Assembly (NCBI GenBank): GCA_015183035.1
Contig: JACZZP010000007.1
Span: 1,054,001 to 1,118,000 of the forward strand
Direction: 5' to 3'
Length of the DNA: 64,000 nt
Source of the DNA: Meloidogyne chitwoodi
Taxonomy: Eukaryota > Nematoda > Chromadorea > Rhabditida > Meloidogynidae
The position numbers were made by a program, and so were the translations under genes. The notes under the pieces are model-generated. The model was not told where the DNA came from. It saw nothing but the letters and a program-made list of their open reading frames with translations, and searched no databases. Positions 24,137 through 36,323 of this stretch are shown piece by piece; positions within the stretch are counted from its first letter, which is position 1; each line of letters begins with the position of its first letter.

Positions 24137-27100
24137 ATGTCATTTAATTTCTATAGACCTCTTCAATTTTGTTTTCCGGCATCGACACGTGCATTGATTT
24201 TGTTACTTTCATTTGCTGTCTTGAGCTCATTGTTTGCCAATTTACAAATATTTAATTTGGCTGTTCTCTACACAAATCAGGATGAACAAAGGCTTTTTAT
24301 TTCCAAGGAGCTTATCAGTGATGCAGGACAAGCAAAAGGTTTTTTAATTTTAAATAAATTCTGAGTCATAAATCGATTTTTTGGAATACTACTTTGACTT
24401 CTCTTTAAAATTCTTTTAATTTTTTTTGTTTTTTTTTTGATTATGTTTAACCTTAACGCTCATAAATTGCAAAATTGACGGGCAAAAATTTATTTTTAAT
24501 TTGCGTAATCCAAATGTTGCTTATATATTCCAAATTATTACTTTAATTTGATAATTTTCTAACAATAAGCTATAAAAACTAAATAAAAATTTTTTATTTG
24601 TTTTTTCCTTAAATAAATTGTTATTTTCTGCTTTAAACCAAATAAATTACAATTTAATAAGTAAATTTATTGAATGTGTAAAAGATTTACACTTGTATAT
24701 ATTCTATAATTGATTATCAATCGCTGTGTTTTGAAAATGCAATTGTTTTGTTTTGTGGTAAAAAGAGGTGGTAAAAATGATAATGTATATTGGAATATTT
24801 TTTGGTAATAATTGTAAATTTTGATAGCTATTTTTTTCTTTGATACAAATTTTTTTTGTTTGAGGATGGAATTTTCAAAAAAATTAAAATGATATATATT
24901 AATGTCAGTAAAAATTAAAATAAATGAAAAATTCCATCCTTAGTTTTGAGCCATTATTATATTTAAGAAAGTAATGGGAGAATAATTAAATATTAATTAG
25001 ATATTAATGAAAATAATTTTTAAATAGATTAGGGGCATTCCGTTTAGTAGAGAAGATATAAAAATAATAATAATATTCGTTGAATATTTAAATGTTGGTA
25101 ATTAAAATGTGTTCCAAATTTAAAAAATATATATTCTTCATAATCTGAAATTTTTTTAAATTTAAATATGGAACACATTTCTTTCTTTTAAAAAGTTTAA
25201 AAATAATTAATATTAAATGATTTTTTTGGAATTATTAAAATTAGGTTAAATTAAATGAAATTTAAAATACTTTTTTTTTAAAGAAAATATTTTTAAAAAA
25301 TGCTTGTTTAAAATTGTTTTGTTTCTTTTCTTTCCTTAATAAGTGATCATCATAAGCGATCCAATAAGTAAGAATGTACTCAATAATGAAAACATTGTAA
25401 ATGTATTATGAATTGTGCTTACACCATTCTGAAAAAGATTAATTTTTATTTATTTATTTTTTTGTTTTTTTTTCGATTTTTAAATGAAATGGATAAATCC
25501 TGGGGGTTAATTAATTATTAAATCCCATTCTTTGAAGATGTAAAAAATTCCATAGTTGTTGGACAATTCTTTAAAAATTGGGAAATATTTTTTTAAAAAC
25601 ACTTCCCGGACAATCCGAAAGTTTTTTTTTGACCAAAAATTAATTTAAAATTTTGTGAATTTTAATTATTTTTCTTTAAATTAAAAAAATATTCACTCTC
25701 GGATTCTCCTTTGTTGTGTTTGTATTATTATTGTTTGGTTCTATTGATTGTGTTGAACTGTCCAACAAAAATGGAGTTGAAGTGAACTCTTCATTTTCTG
25801 TTAGCATAAAAGTTTTATTATTATTTTCCCCATTTTCAGTAAATATTGGATTTTCTTGATTATTATTTTCTTTTAAAACAAAAGTTTTATTATTATTATT
25901 TTCTCCATTTTCAATTAATGGATTTTCATTTTCTTTATTATTATTATTTTCTTCATTAATTTCTGTTGTAATATCTTCACTCGGAAATATATTTTGTATA
26001 ACAGTATTATTATTATTATCATTACTAACATTGCATTCATCTGTAGAACAACAATCTAATGAATAAGTAATTGGTCCAACAGTTTGATTTTCATTATTAG
26101 AAGAAGCCTTTTTATTTAAAAAAAATTATATTTTCTAAAAAAAAATCTCAACAAATACTTACCCCACAAGTGTAATTTAAATTTTGTTCAATTCTCTGTT
26201 CAAAAGGTGCCATTAATCGTGCTAAATCACTTTCACAGCTTTTCAATCCAAATGTCATATTTTTCTGCTCTCCAGTTTCTGGATCTATTTTTGTTAAAAA
26301 TCCTTTCATATTTACACAATTTTTATCCTAAATATTTATTTATTTTTTAAATTTATTTATTATTATTTTTACCTCTGCTGGGCATTCATATTCTGTTGTT
26401 TCTGATGTTTTATTTATCATTAATTGTTCTTCTGGACTTTCTGCTTGTGTAATGTCTGTTGACAAAAATTTACATTTTAGAGAATTGCTTGTTGTTCCCA
26501 ACAAGAAAACAATAAATATAACTAATAATTGACAATTCATTATTATACTTTTCTTTTATTAAAAATGAATTAAAATAATCTGAAATTTAAATTAAATATT
26601 TGGGTGTTCCTAAAGCTAAGTAAACACTAGCAATTATTTTGAATTTTTTATTAGTTTTAATTTAATTTTTTATATTTTATTCAATTTTATTTATTTACTT
26701 AAGCAGTGTAAATACCTTCTAAATACTTGAAATATTTATTTACATTATTATAAAAATATTTAAAAAATTATTCGAGCAGTTTCAACATATGTAATCGTCT
26801 TTTTATCAAAATAATATTTAAAAAATGGGGGGAAGATTATCTCAATATAAAAGTTCTGTCTATTATATATTTTGAGAAAGAAAAAAAGTTAATTTTTTAA
26901 AATTAAAAAATTAAATTGAAATTATTTTAATCAAAAAATTTATAATTTTAATTTTTAAAATTAACAATTGTTAATTTTTGATTTTTGTCCTAATTTTATT
27001 TAAAAACGTGAATAGGTAATTTTAATTCTATTCTAAAAATGATTTGTCATAATTTTAATTTAATTTAATCTTTTTTTAAATAAAAATTATTTTTGATTTG

Positions 27101-30100
27101 AAGGGGAGGGACTTGTAAGTGGTTAAGAGAGTGATTTTGAGTTAATTAAGAAATTTATGATTTTTATTTTATCTGATTTATTTAAATAAAAGAGAAGGAG
27201 TGAACAAAATTTAATGATAAATTAATATTTTTGGATATTTCTTTTTTTAGTTTGTCAAACTGTGAAATTAAAAAAAAATTGTAGGACAACAAGAAAGTAG
27301 TGAAATTAGGGAGGAAGAGTAAAAAAGAGAAAATAATTGGGAGAAGAAATTAAAAAAGTCTTTTCTCTCTTTTAAGTTACCTATGCCATAATTCCCGTGA
27401 TTAATAAGTAAACTTGATTTTACGAGAAAAAATTTTTCTAATGAAATAGAACAAAAATAGTAAATAATTTTATTGGAGAATTATATTTAGAAGAAAATAT
27501 ATAAAAATATTTTTTATTTGGTCCCATGTTTTACTGCGCGACAATTTTTTGTGTGTTCGTTATTGTGAAATGATGAATCACTCCGATAATTTTTTGAAGG
27601 AAAAAACTACAACGGGGGAGAGAGTAAAACCTTAAAAAAGAATTAAATATATTTTATATTTATAGTAATTAATAAATAAATAAAAAAGAATTAAAAAATG
27701 CTTAGTAAAATATTATGATTGTATTTTAAATAATAAAAGTTTTTTTTTTGATTTAAAATATTTTTTTATTTGAAAAGGAATATATTTTGGGGGTGATTAT
27801 TCATTTTAAAATGAAAATATAATAATGAAAAAAAATTGAATAATTAAGCTATAAATATAAATTAAATATTTGAAAATAAATAAAAGAAAATATTACAATG
27901 AATAAATTGTTTTTGATAAAATTAATTTAAAAAATAATTTTTAATTGTAAATAAATAAAAATAAAATTTATTTATTTATTTTAAAGAAATACCATTTGGA
28001 ACTGTCAATTGGCAAACTACTCCTTTAATAAAAAAGACAGAAGAAGAAAGAAAAAATATTTTTGTTAACCAACAACAAAAACACTTTGAAGAAAATAAAA
28101 TAACAACAGAAAAACAACAAATATTATTAAATACTTTAAATAATTTAACAAAAAGAGAAGAGACATCAAAAATAAAAAATAAAAATAATGATGACGTTTT
28201 TGAAGATTTTTGGACTGAAAATGAAGAAAATAATAAAATAGGTGAGGAAGAAGATGAAGGAGAAGAAAAATATGATGATGAAGAGGAAATGAATTTAAAT
28301 AAAATTGGTAATTATTTTTTAAATTAAAATAAATTTAATAAAGCAATTTGGGAAATATTTTAGTAAATGGTAAAAGTACTTGTTTGGAATATATTTAGAA
28401 GATAAAAAAAGACAAAATATTATAATTAGATTAGGATTGTTTGTTTTTTAATTTTTATTATTTACCAAATTCTTTATTAAAGGTAAACATACAAAAATAA
28501 ATAAATATTAGATTAAATTGATTTCTTTTATTTATGGGGAGTATATGTAGAAATATCCCCTTAAAATATATATTTATTTTTACTTTTTTTTTCTTTTAAA
28601 ATTTTAATTTTTAAGGTACTATTCGACCAAAAAGAGAAATTAACAAAATTAAGAATGATGAACATTTTTTGCTTGAATCTGTTGGTTCATTTCCTTGGGC
28701 TCAAGAAAAAATTCGTTTAATGGCTCAAAGTTTACTTTTTAGTTCTCCTGGTATTGCAATAACGGTTTTTTTTTTAATTTTTATAACAAATTAATTAGTT
28801 TATTTTTTAGATTTCACATTTTCCTTCTTATGTTATTTTGCGTCGTTTTGGCTCTCATTTACCTATTTTTGTTGTTCTTTTATTTTCTTCAATAATTACT
28901 GGAGGATTTCCTTTTATCCTTAGTTTGAGTAAGTTAAATAAAAATATATTTATTTTTAAATAAATTTATTATTTTTAATGGAAATATTTGGAATTAAAAT
29001 AATAATAATTTTATTAAAATTAATTAATTTTTAAAAGATGCTCCATTTCCACTTGTTATGTTTTCACGTATTCTTTTGGGTATTTGTTTTTCCCCAGCAT
29101 TCACTTTTCTTGGTCAAATGTCTGCACAATGGGCAAGTGTTGGTGAACAACAATTTTTTATTTTAACAGGATTTTTGGCTCTTTTGGTATTTTAATTATT
29201 TATTTATTTAATTTTTAATTATTTATTTAAAAGTTTGGCCCAACAATTAGTTGGATTTTTACAGTTTCTTTTCTTTCGTTTGATAAATATAGTCAAATTT
29301 TAGTTTTTGGAGTTCATGGAGGTAAATATATTTAGAATATTTAAATTAAAAAATTAAATTAATTATTATTTTATTCAGCGTTTGGTCTTTTATTGGCATT
29401 TGTTTGGCTTATTTTATATAGAGATCGTCCTCAAACACATAAATTAGTTAATGGAGAAGAATTACATTATATTGTTAAGAAAAAACCACGTGTAAGAGAT
29501 TAATTTATTATTTAATTTTTAAAAATTAAATTTTAAAAATTAAGCAAAAACATTCACTTTTGGAACAAAATTTGCCAAATTCACTTGTTTGCCTTTTATT
29601 ACGTTCAACTTCTGCTTGGGCTGTTTGGATATCTTCATTTTGTTTCTTTTTTGCTATTTTAACTCTTTTAATTTTTTATCCAATATTTCTACACAAAATA
29701 ATTAAACAAATACTTGATAGAGGATCTTTGGCTATGCCCTTTATTTTATTGGTTTTTTTTAAAATTATTTTTAAAATAATAATTATTATTATTTTTCAGT
29801 TTTTATCATTTCTTTTCTCTCATTTAATTTTTTCATTTATTATTCACAAAAATAAATTAAATAATCTTGGTCAAAATACATTAATTGTACGTATATTTAA
29901 TACTTGCTCATTTGCATTTTGTGCTATTATTTTTCTTTTAATAGCAATGTTGCCTGGAAGTATTAGTAATGAACAACAACCTTTTACTATTAAATGGTTA
30001 TTTAATTATTATATTTTTAAATTATTTTTTTTTTAAATTTTAAGGCGTTTTATTTTACTTTCAATTTCACTTTTTCCTCTTGGCTTTACTTCACTTGGAT

Positions 30101-30630
30101 TTATTAAATCTGCAGTTATTAGTGGTGGTATTCATTTTACTCAATATATTATTGCTCATATGCAAATAGCTTTTGGGTTAGCTTATACTTTAATTCCAAC
30201 TATTCTTTTTTCAAATATTTCTTCTTCAAGGTTCTTTTTTTATTTTATTTAATTTAATAAATTTTATTATTTTTAAGTGTACTCGTTCATTGGCGTTTGT
30301 TATTTCTGAGCTGCGCTTTATTATTAATTTTGGGATTGGCTATTTTTGCTATTTTGGGAAGAGGTTTTTAAATTTAAATATATTTATTTTTAATAATTAT
30401 TTTTAAAAAAAGGTAAGCCAACAACTTGGGCAGAACAGTGGTCTCAAGAAGCAATTGGTGATATTCCTTTACTTTTTGTTAAATTTTCTCCTCATCATCA
30501 ACCTATAATATCATCAGCAATTTCTCCAGCTGCAGTTCAATTAGCTTCTATTTCTTCAGAAGCTGCTGCAGCAGGAGCGGCAATGTCATCACTTCATAAT
30601 TATTATAGTAATAGTGGAGAAAGGCTTTGA
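24137..30630 (+). CDS. MFS transporter of the SLC17-like group
   Basis: Multi-pass anion transporter of the major facilitator superfamily. Exon 1 (24137-24338) encodes RPLQFCFPASTRALILLLSF and the first membrane helix, with the SLC17-style SSLFANLQIFNLAVLYTNQ. After a 3.6-kb intron, exon 2 (27987-28307) opens EIPFGTVNWQTTPLIKKTE and continues into a long acidic Asn/Glu/Lys-rich loop. Exon 3 starts GTIRPKREIN (28616). Later exons hold the core: FPSYVILRRFGSHLPIFVVL, FSRILLGICFSPAFTFLGQM, GFLALLFGPTISWIFTV, LYRDRPQTHKLVNGEELHYI (the loop after helix 6, typical of SLC17), then several C-terminal helices and the tail SPAAVQLASISSEAAAAGAA. A small intron at about 29752-29800 is in frame in the raw DNA and should be spliced out. 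Stop TGA 30628-30630. The substrate cannot be told from sequence. Intron 1 hosts a gene on the other strand. Confidence 0.85.
25336..26540 (-). CDS. GPI-anchored Ly6/three-finger-type secreted protein, nested gene
   Basis: Lies wholly inside intron 1 of the transporter gene, on the opposite strand. Exon 1 (26373-26540) encodes a signal peptide (MNCQLLVIFIVFLLGTTSNS) and LKCKFLS...YECPAE. Exon 2 (about 26167-26327) is DKNCVNMKGFLTK...KSCESDLARL...LNYTCG. Exon 3 carries the end of the fold with DCCSTDECN, the CC-x-x-D-x-CN signature of Ly6/uPAR and three-finger folds, then a long low-complexity stalk rich in Asn, Glu and Thr with many N-x-T/S sites. The last exon (25336-about 25431) is a hydrophobic tail (FSLLSTFLLIGSLMMITY), consistent with a GPI signal. 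Expected at the cell surface. Function is open: nematode members of this fold include receptor modulators and unknown surface proteins. Confidence 0.82.
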
Positions 30631-31083
30631 TAATAAATTAAATTATAATATATTTATTTTGTTTAAAAATACTCTTAAAAAATCTCAATAAATTATTTTC
30701 TTTTTAAATTAAAATAGTCTCATCTGATAAAAAGAGAAAATATTTTTTATTACGTTCTTTGGAGTTTATTTTTATTTATTTATTTTTTATTCACGTTAAA
30801 AATCGTTCTAAAAATGTTAAATGTCAAAATTAAATATAATAAAATAATTTTTAATTTTTTTGAGATTCGAAAAATTGTTCTCTTAAATTTAATTTATTTA
30901 TTTTCTTTTATTGATTTTTTATGTTAAAAAATTATTAAATTTATTTTTTGCTTTTTCATTATTTTAATATGAATAAATTTAAAAAAATAATATTTTTGTT
31001 TTATAAAACTTTAAAATTAAATATTTAAAATATTTTTGTTTAAAATTAAATATATATTTATTATTATTATTATTATTTAATTA
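30631..31083. other. Intergenic region
   Basis: AT-rich spacer between the transporter stop and the carrier start. It ends in an (ATT)n-like stretch just before the ATG. No other feature seen. Confidence 0.5.
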
Positions 31084-32516
31084 ATGGAAAGAATAAAAGA
31101 AGGAGGACGTCAATTGGTGGCTGGGGGGACTGCTGGTATATAAATAAATATTATTTTAAATAATTTTAAAAAATAAATTAAAGGTATGATTGAAGTTAGT
31201 TTAATGCATCCTTTGGATTTGGTTAAAACTAGACTTCAAATTGGTGGAGGACATTATAAAGGTCTTTTTGATTGTTTTGGGCAAATAATTAAAAAGGAAG
31301 GTGTTCTTGGTTAGTTTTTTTAAATTTATTTAATAATTAATTTAAAATTTAAAAATAAAGGTTTCTACAAAGGAATCTTTCCCCCAATTCTTGCCGAAAC
31401 ACCAAAACGTGCAACTAAATTTGCAACATTTGAACAATATAAACGTGCTTTAGAACCATTAGAATATTATCAAATACCTTTATATGCTGTAAATAAATTT
31501 ATATAATATTTTAAATTTATAATTTTTGTAGAGACTTTCACTTGCTGGACTAATGAGTGGAATTACTGAAGCAGTTAAAAATAAGAAATTGAAAAAAATT
31601 ATTTTTATTTTTTTCAGTTTGTAATTTGTCCATTTGAAGCAGTTAAAGTTCGTCTTCAATCAGAAATTAATGTTTCACTTACTCAAGTTTATTTTTTAAT
31701 TAAAGAATAAATAATTTAATTGTTTATTTAGCAAAAAAGTGCAGCAACAATGGCTAGGGAAATTATTCGTACAAATGGTTTAGGCACAAATGGACTTTAT
31801 TTAGGTTTTGGTGCTACTTTATGGAGACATGGTTTTTTTATTAATTTTTAAAAAAATAATAGTTTATAAATATTAGGTGTTTGGAATCTTTTTTATTTTG
31901 GTTTATATCATAATTTGAAAGCTTTGTTTACTTCTACAAATTGTTAGTTTTTATTAAATTTAATTTTAAAATTATTTGTATGAAGTAAATATTATTATTA
32001 AATAAATATTTTTAAATTAATTATTTTTCTAATCTAATTTTTGAATAAATAAAAAAAAAAAGCTTAGGGAATTTTAATAAATATTTATTTGATTTTTTAA
32101 AAGATTTAAATCAAAATTCTTCTTCTCAAAATAATAATATTTCTTCTTCTACTGGAAGTATTCCCCTTAGACTTTTACTTGGATTTATTGCTGGATCAAT
32201 AGCTTCTATTGCAAATATTCCTTTTGATGTAGCAAAAAGTAGAATACAAGGTAAAATAAAATAAAATATAATTTAAAATAAAAAAAGGTCCTCAACCAAA
32301 AGTAAAATTATATATAACTACTTGGCAAACAATTAATTTAATTAAACGTAAAGAAGGTATTTCAGCACTTTATAGAGGACTTTTACCTAAAGGTAAGAAT
32401 TAAAAATAATTTATAATTAATTTTATTTTAAAAAAGTAATGCGGCTTGGTCCTGGTGGAGGCATTATGCTTGTTGTTTTTGAAACAGTTTATGAATTCCT
32501 TTCTGAAAATACATAA
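31084..32516 (+). CDS. SLC25A21: Mitochondrial 2-oxodicarboxylate carrier
   Basis: Inner-membrane carrier exchanging 2-oxoadipate/2-oxoglutarate, used in lysine and tryptophan breakdown. Three carrier repeats are visible: (1) GGTAGMIEVSLMHPLDLVKT with IFPPILAETPKRATKFATFE; (2) SLAGLMSGITEAFVICPFEA and VKVRLQSE, then FGATLWRHGVWN; (3) GFIAGSIASIANIPFDVAKS, RIQGPQPK and LLPKVMRLGPGGGIMLVVFE. The VMRLGPGG ending is diagnostic of the 2-oxodicarboxylate subgroup. Eight or nine exons with 40-70 bp introns; the join near 31944/32058 uses acceptor CTTAG to keep frame through TNWNFNKYLF. A Ser/Asn-rich insertion (LNQNSSSQNNNISSSTGS) before repeat 3 is longer than usual. Stop TAA 32514-32516. Confidence 0.93.
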
Positions 32517-33065
32517 AAAAAGTTTTTTTATTTTATTTAGACTGCCTTTTATTTTTTCAAAATTATTATATTAAAGTAAAGCTACCGAACCCATCCCATA
32601 AAAATAATAAAAAAAAATTTAATTTTAAGAGCTCTCCAAAATAAGTTAAGTCTTTCAGTGACCTTTGATTTCCTTTTAAATGGGTTTTAAATTGGAAAGG
32701 CTTTACATTAGTTGCCCTAATTTTTTTTAAACATTTTAGTCAAATTTTCTCAATTTTTCATTTTGTAAACATTTTTATTAATTTATAAAAAAAATTTAAT
32801 AAATTTATTTTTTATTGTTAAATTTATCAGTTGAATATATTAAAATGATGGTTTACAAACTTCTGTTCAAAAACTAAAATTTTCTTTGATCTAAATTTTC
32901 TTTTAATTATGAAAATCCAAAAAAAATCTTAAAAAGAAATTAAATCTTTTTTTTTATATTGAATTTTTACATTTTCCTTTTTAAATAAAAGAGATGACCC
33001 ATTTTTGTATTGAATTTTCTAAAATTTATTTCTTCTCAAAATCTTTTATTTTTTAAATAAATAAA
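32517..33065. other. Intergenic region
   Basis: AT-rich, with no gene or structured repeat seen. It contains the 3' UTR of SLC25A21. Confidence 0.5.
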
Positions 33066-33462
33066 ATGTTTACATTTTTACAAAATTTGGATAAAAATAA
33101 TTTTCATTTAATTTTATCAATTATTTTACATATTCTTGGTATTTTTACTGGAATATTTATTTGGAATGTTTTTCCAAAAAAGGTAATTTTATTTTTAAAT
33201 GAGTTATAAATTAATTAATTAGTTGTAGTCTAATTTTTTATTTTTTTTAAATTTTTTAATAAAATATTTGTTCCTTTTAAATTGAAAAAAAATAATTTTA
33301 ATAATTTTATAGACGTTAAAAAAAAGTAAAATAATTGGTCAATTACCTTTATTAAAAAGAAAAATTTTTTCAAATAAAAATGTGGAAGAGAAATTATTAA
33401 TAGAAGAAGAAGAAGATGAAGAAGAAATTGAAGAAAAAAGTTTAATTAGAATGCGTGGATAA
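33066..33462 (+). CDS. Small single-pass membrane protein with acidic tail
   Basis: Two exons (33066-33182 and about 33313-33462) joined by a GT-AG intron, about 89 residues. The N-terminus carries one hydrophobic helix (FHLILSIILHILGIFTGIFI), followed by a basic stretch (FPKKTLKKSK, LLKRK) and an acidic run (EEEEDEEEIEEKS), ending LIRMRG. The basic flank after the helix suggests the C-terminus faces the cytosol. I do not recognise it. It lies 270 bp upstream of the SAN-1-like gene on the same strand. Confidence 0.6.
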
Positions 33463-33732
33463 AATTAAATTAAATGAAAAAATATTAAAATTATTTGTAG
33501 TAAATACAAATATATATTTGAATGTACATAAATGTTAAATAAAAAGATTTTTAATTTTAATTAAAATTTGAATATATTAAATACAGTATTACATTAGGCG
33601 TATTTATAAAATTTAAAAATGGCTTTCTCTTTCACTTCAAGCCATTTTATTGATTGAGTTACTTCAATTGGTCTTTTCTCTCTAAATTTTATAAAAATTT
33701 TTTAAATTGCTAATTTTCAAAATTCTTAAAAG

Positions 33733-35407
33733 ATGTCAGAATCTCTTCATTATGTGAAAAAGTAAGGCTTTAATTTTTAAAAATTTCGATTTTAATTTTA
33801 AGAATGGCAAAAACAATCGATGATAATGAAAAACGTTTTGTTTTCATACGCAGGTCATTTTCAAAAATATTTGAAATTATTTAAATTTTTAAAAATTTTA
33901 GTCAAATACTTTCTTTTGAAGAATGTATGGAAGATGGCCCAAAAAAGTCACAAACAATCAAATCACTTATTATTTGGGTATTGAAAGAATTTGTTAAAAT
34001 AGAAAATTACAAAAGTGATCCTAGAATGCTTGTTTTTTGGAAGCTTATGGTTCATATTTTTAAATAAATTTAGTAAAATATTTGTAAAAATTCAGGGCAA
34101 ATATAGCGTTAATATTGGCATGGATGGTGTTCTTGAAAATGTTCACCGTCTTGGATTTTTCAAGTCATGCCCAGATTTTTACTTGATGTGGGCTGATTAT
34201 TTGGGTTCATATGAAAATAAAGAAAACTTTGATAAAGTGAGTCAGATTTGTGAGGATAACTGCCAACTTAGCTCATATGAATGTCAAGAGCTTTTTAGGT
34301 TTTTTAATTTTGATTTATCAAAAATTATTTTAATTTCTCAGACCATTACTACAAAAATACTTTGACACAGACTACAATGAAGGCAAAACTTTAGATGTTA
34401 TTAAAATGTTAGCTGATGAGCCAGAGGATGTTCGACCTGATTTAACTTTATTCCAGCACAAGGGTGGCGCTTTATCGACTTCTGAAATGCCATCAGTTAA
34501 TGTGATGGCTGATAATACTACAAAGGTTATAACACAAAAGAAGGAAGCAACTGGTAATAATGAAAAAGAAATTGAAAAGTTGAAGGAGATCCATTTATCT
34601 CCAAAAAAGTCAATAGTTTCAAATATAGTCCCAAGTGAAGAATATTCGGTTTACAAAGATGTAACATATGCAAAGACCGCAGAAACTGTTACTTGTGTTC
34701 AAAATATTGATAAGAATAAAAGGACTTCAGTAAGTTTTTTTGTATATATTCTTTTATTTGTGGATTCTAACTCTTATAATTGAGTAGTAGTCTTTATATA
34801 ATCAATAATTATTTTAGTATTATCCTGCACTTGATGACATTACTATTGCTGGCTCTCATGGAAAGTTTTCATCTGATATGTTTACATCGACACCTCGTCG
34901 TTCAGTCATGCCTAATGATTTTGATCCAATGTTTGAAGATTTAACTCAGCGAAATCAATTTTTTAATGATTTTGTTGACTCTGTTATTAAAGAAGATAAA
35001 CACGAAGAAGTTGGACTTTTTGGTAACAATTTGGCAACAATTGGGAGCAAAGGGATTATTAGAGGTGGAGATATGAAGATGAAAAAACGTCTTAGTTTTG
35101 TGGGTTTTTTTAAAATTGTTTTTAAATTCAAAAATTATTCAGGCTGATGATAATCAAAAAGGTGTCGAAAGCCATAAAAATACCAATCCAATGGCCGATG
35201 CTGTTGAACGGGTTTGAATTAATTAAAATTAATTTAATTAAAAAATAGATGAAAAAGGCCAAAAACAACCCAAATGATCTTATTCGTACATTACCTCATC
35301 TAAAGATTAGTTCTCCAATTTCTGAAGAATCTGAAGAAAAAAGGAAAACATTTGAAAGTCCAGAATTTCCATCTCCATTTCGAAAGAAGAAAAGAGATTA
35401 CCAATAA
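33733..35407 (+). CDS. san-1: Spindle-checkpoint protein SAN-1/Mad3 (BUB1-homology region)
   Basis: Mad3/BubR1-type mitotic checkpoint component that helps inhibit APC/C-Cdc20. After short first exons (MSESLHYVKK, KRFVFIRSQ), the Mad3/BUB1 homology region I is clear: SLIIWVLKEFVKIENYKSDP, RMLVFWKLM, GVLENVHRLGFFKSCPDFYL and MWADYLGSYENKENFDKV, a TPR-like helical array. The rest is a Ser/Thr/Lys-rich disordered tail with proline-directed sites (HLSPKKS, STPRR, KISSPISE, EFPSPFRKKKRDYQ). There is no kinase domain, so it is Mad3-like rather than full BUB1. A KEN tripeptide occurs in YENKENF. Exons join in frame at about 33761/33803, 33853/33901, 34050/34096, 34298/34342, 34728/34818, about 35100/35143 and 35212/35250. 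Stop TAA 35405-35407. Confidence 0.85.
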
Positions 35408-35675
35408 AAGAAAATCGGAAAAATAAGAATTTTTCGAACAATTAAATTATGATCTTTGGATTTTGAAATTAAATTCTTTTTTCTTTGCTAGAATTATGTA
35501 AAATTAACTTATCTTTCCATCATTTTATTTATAAAATACCTACTTAATATTTTGTAAATTATGATGATGGAACTATTAATAAAATTTTCAAATGGTGTAA
35601 GTTTATTAATTGATTACATTTTAATTTTTATAACTAGCAAAGGTAGTCCTTCACCTTTATAGCAAAAATTATAAC

Positions 35676-36315
35676 TAAGGGGCGGATTTTTAGTCAAAAT
35701 AAAATTGCAAAATAGTCGCCTAAAATAGTCACTAAAAATCCAAAATAGTCACCAAAATAGTCACAAAAAAGTCACAAAAAATCAAGTTTAAAATACAAAA
35801 ATGTGTATAAAAAAAATTTTTTTAATCTAAATAAGGTCAAAACAAAAAATACTAGTCATTTTTTTGTCATTTTTTAAATTATAAACGCAGATTAAATATT
35901 TCTCAAAATTGGCTTAGTAAAGCATTCGTTTCTTATGAAAAAATGTCAGTAAGCGACAAAGTGACAAAATGTCACAAAGAAAAAATTGACAAAATGCCAG
36001 ATAAATTTTTTTTTATTTTTAAGAAAAGTTGAAAGAAAAATTGAAAAATTGTTTAAACTTAAGAAGTTTTCCAACTTTTTATAAATTTTTCTGATTTTTA
36101 GGCATAAATATCTTGAAAAAGCACAAAAAAGTCAAAAATAATACCAAAAAGTCTAAAATAGTCAAAAAGTTATAAAAAGTCTAAAATAGTCCAAAATAGT
36201 CAAATAAAAGTCGTTCAATACTCTTCCAACCGAGCTAAAAACACGTTTTTTGAACGTTTTACGTTATGCCAATGTCGCAAAAAAAAAAGTCATTTGACTA
36301 AAAATCCGCCCCTTA
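35676..36315. mobile_element. hAT-like non-autonomous element, 640 bp
   Basis: Ends TAAGGGGCGGATTTTTAGTC...GACTAAAAATCCGCCCCTTA, about 23 bp of near-perfect inverted repeat, with exact 8-bp duplications ATTATAAC (35668-35675 and 36316-36323). Both subterminal regions carry many copies of AAAATAGTC and AAAAAGTCAC words pointing inward, probably transposase-binding sites. No open frame of note. It sits in the 3' flank of the SAN-1-like gene. Confidence 0.92.
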
Positions 36316-36323
36316 ATTATAAC

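Noticed and set aside
29560..30036. A single 158-residue open frame in the transporter region
   Set aside because: It reads through a short AT-rich intron (about 29752-29800) that happens to lack stops. The exons on both sides belong to the multi-exon transporter gene.
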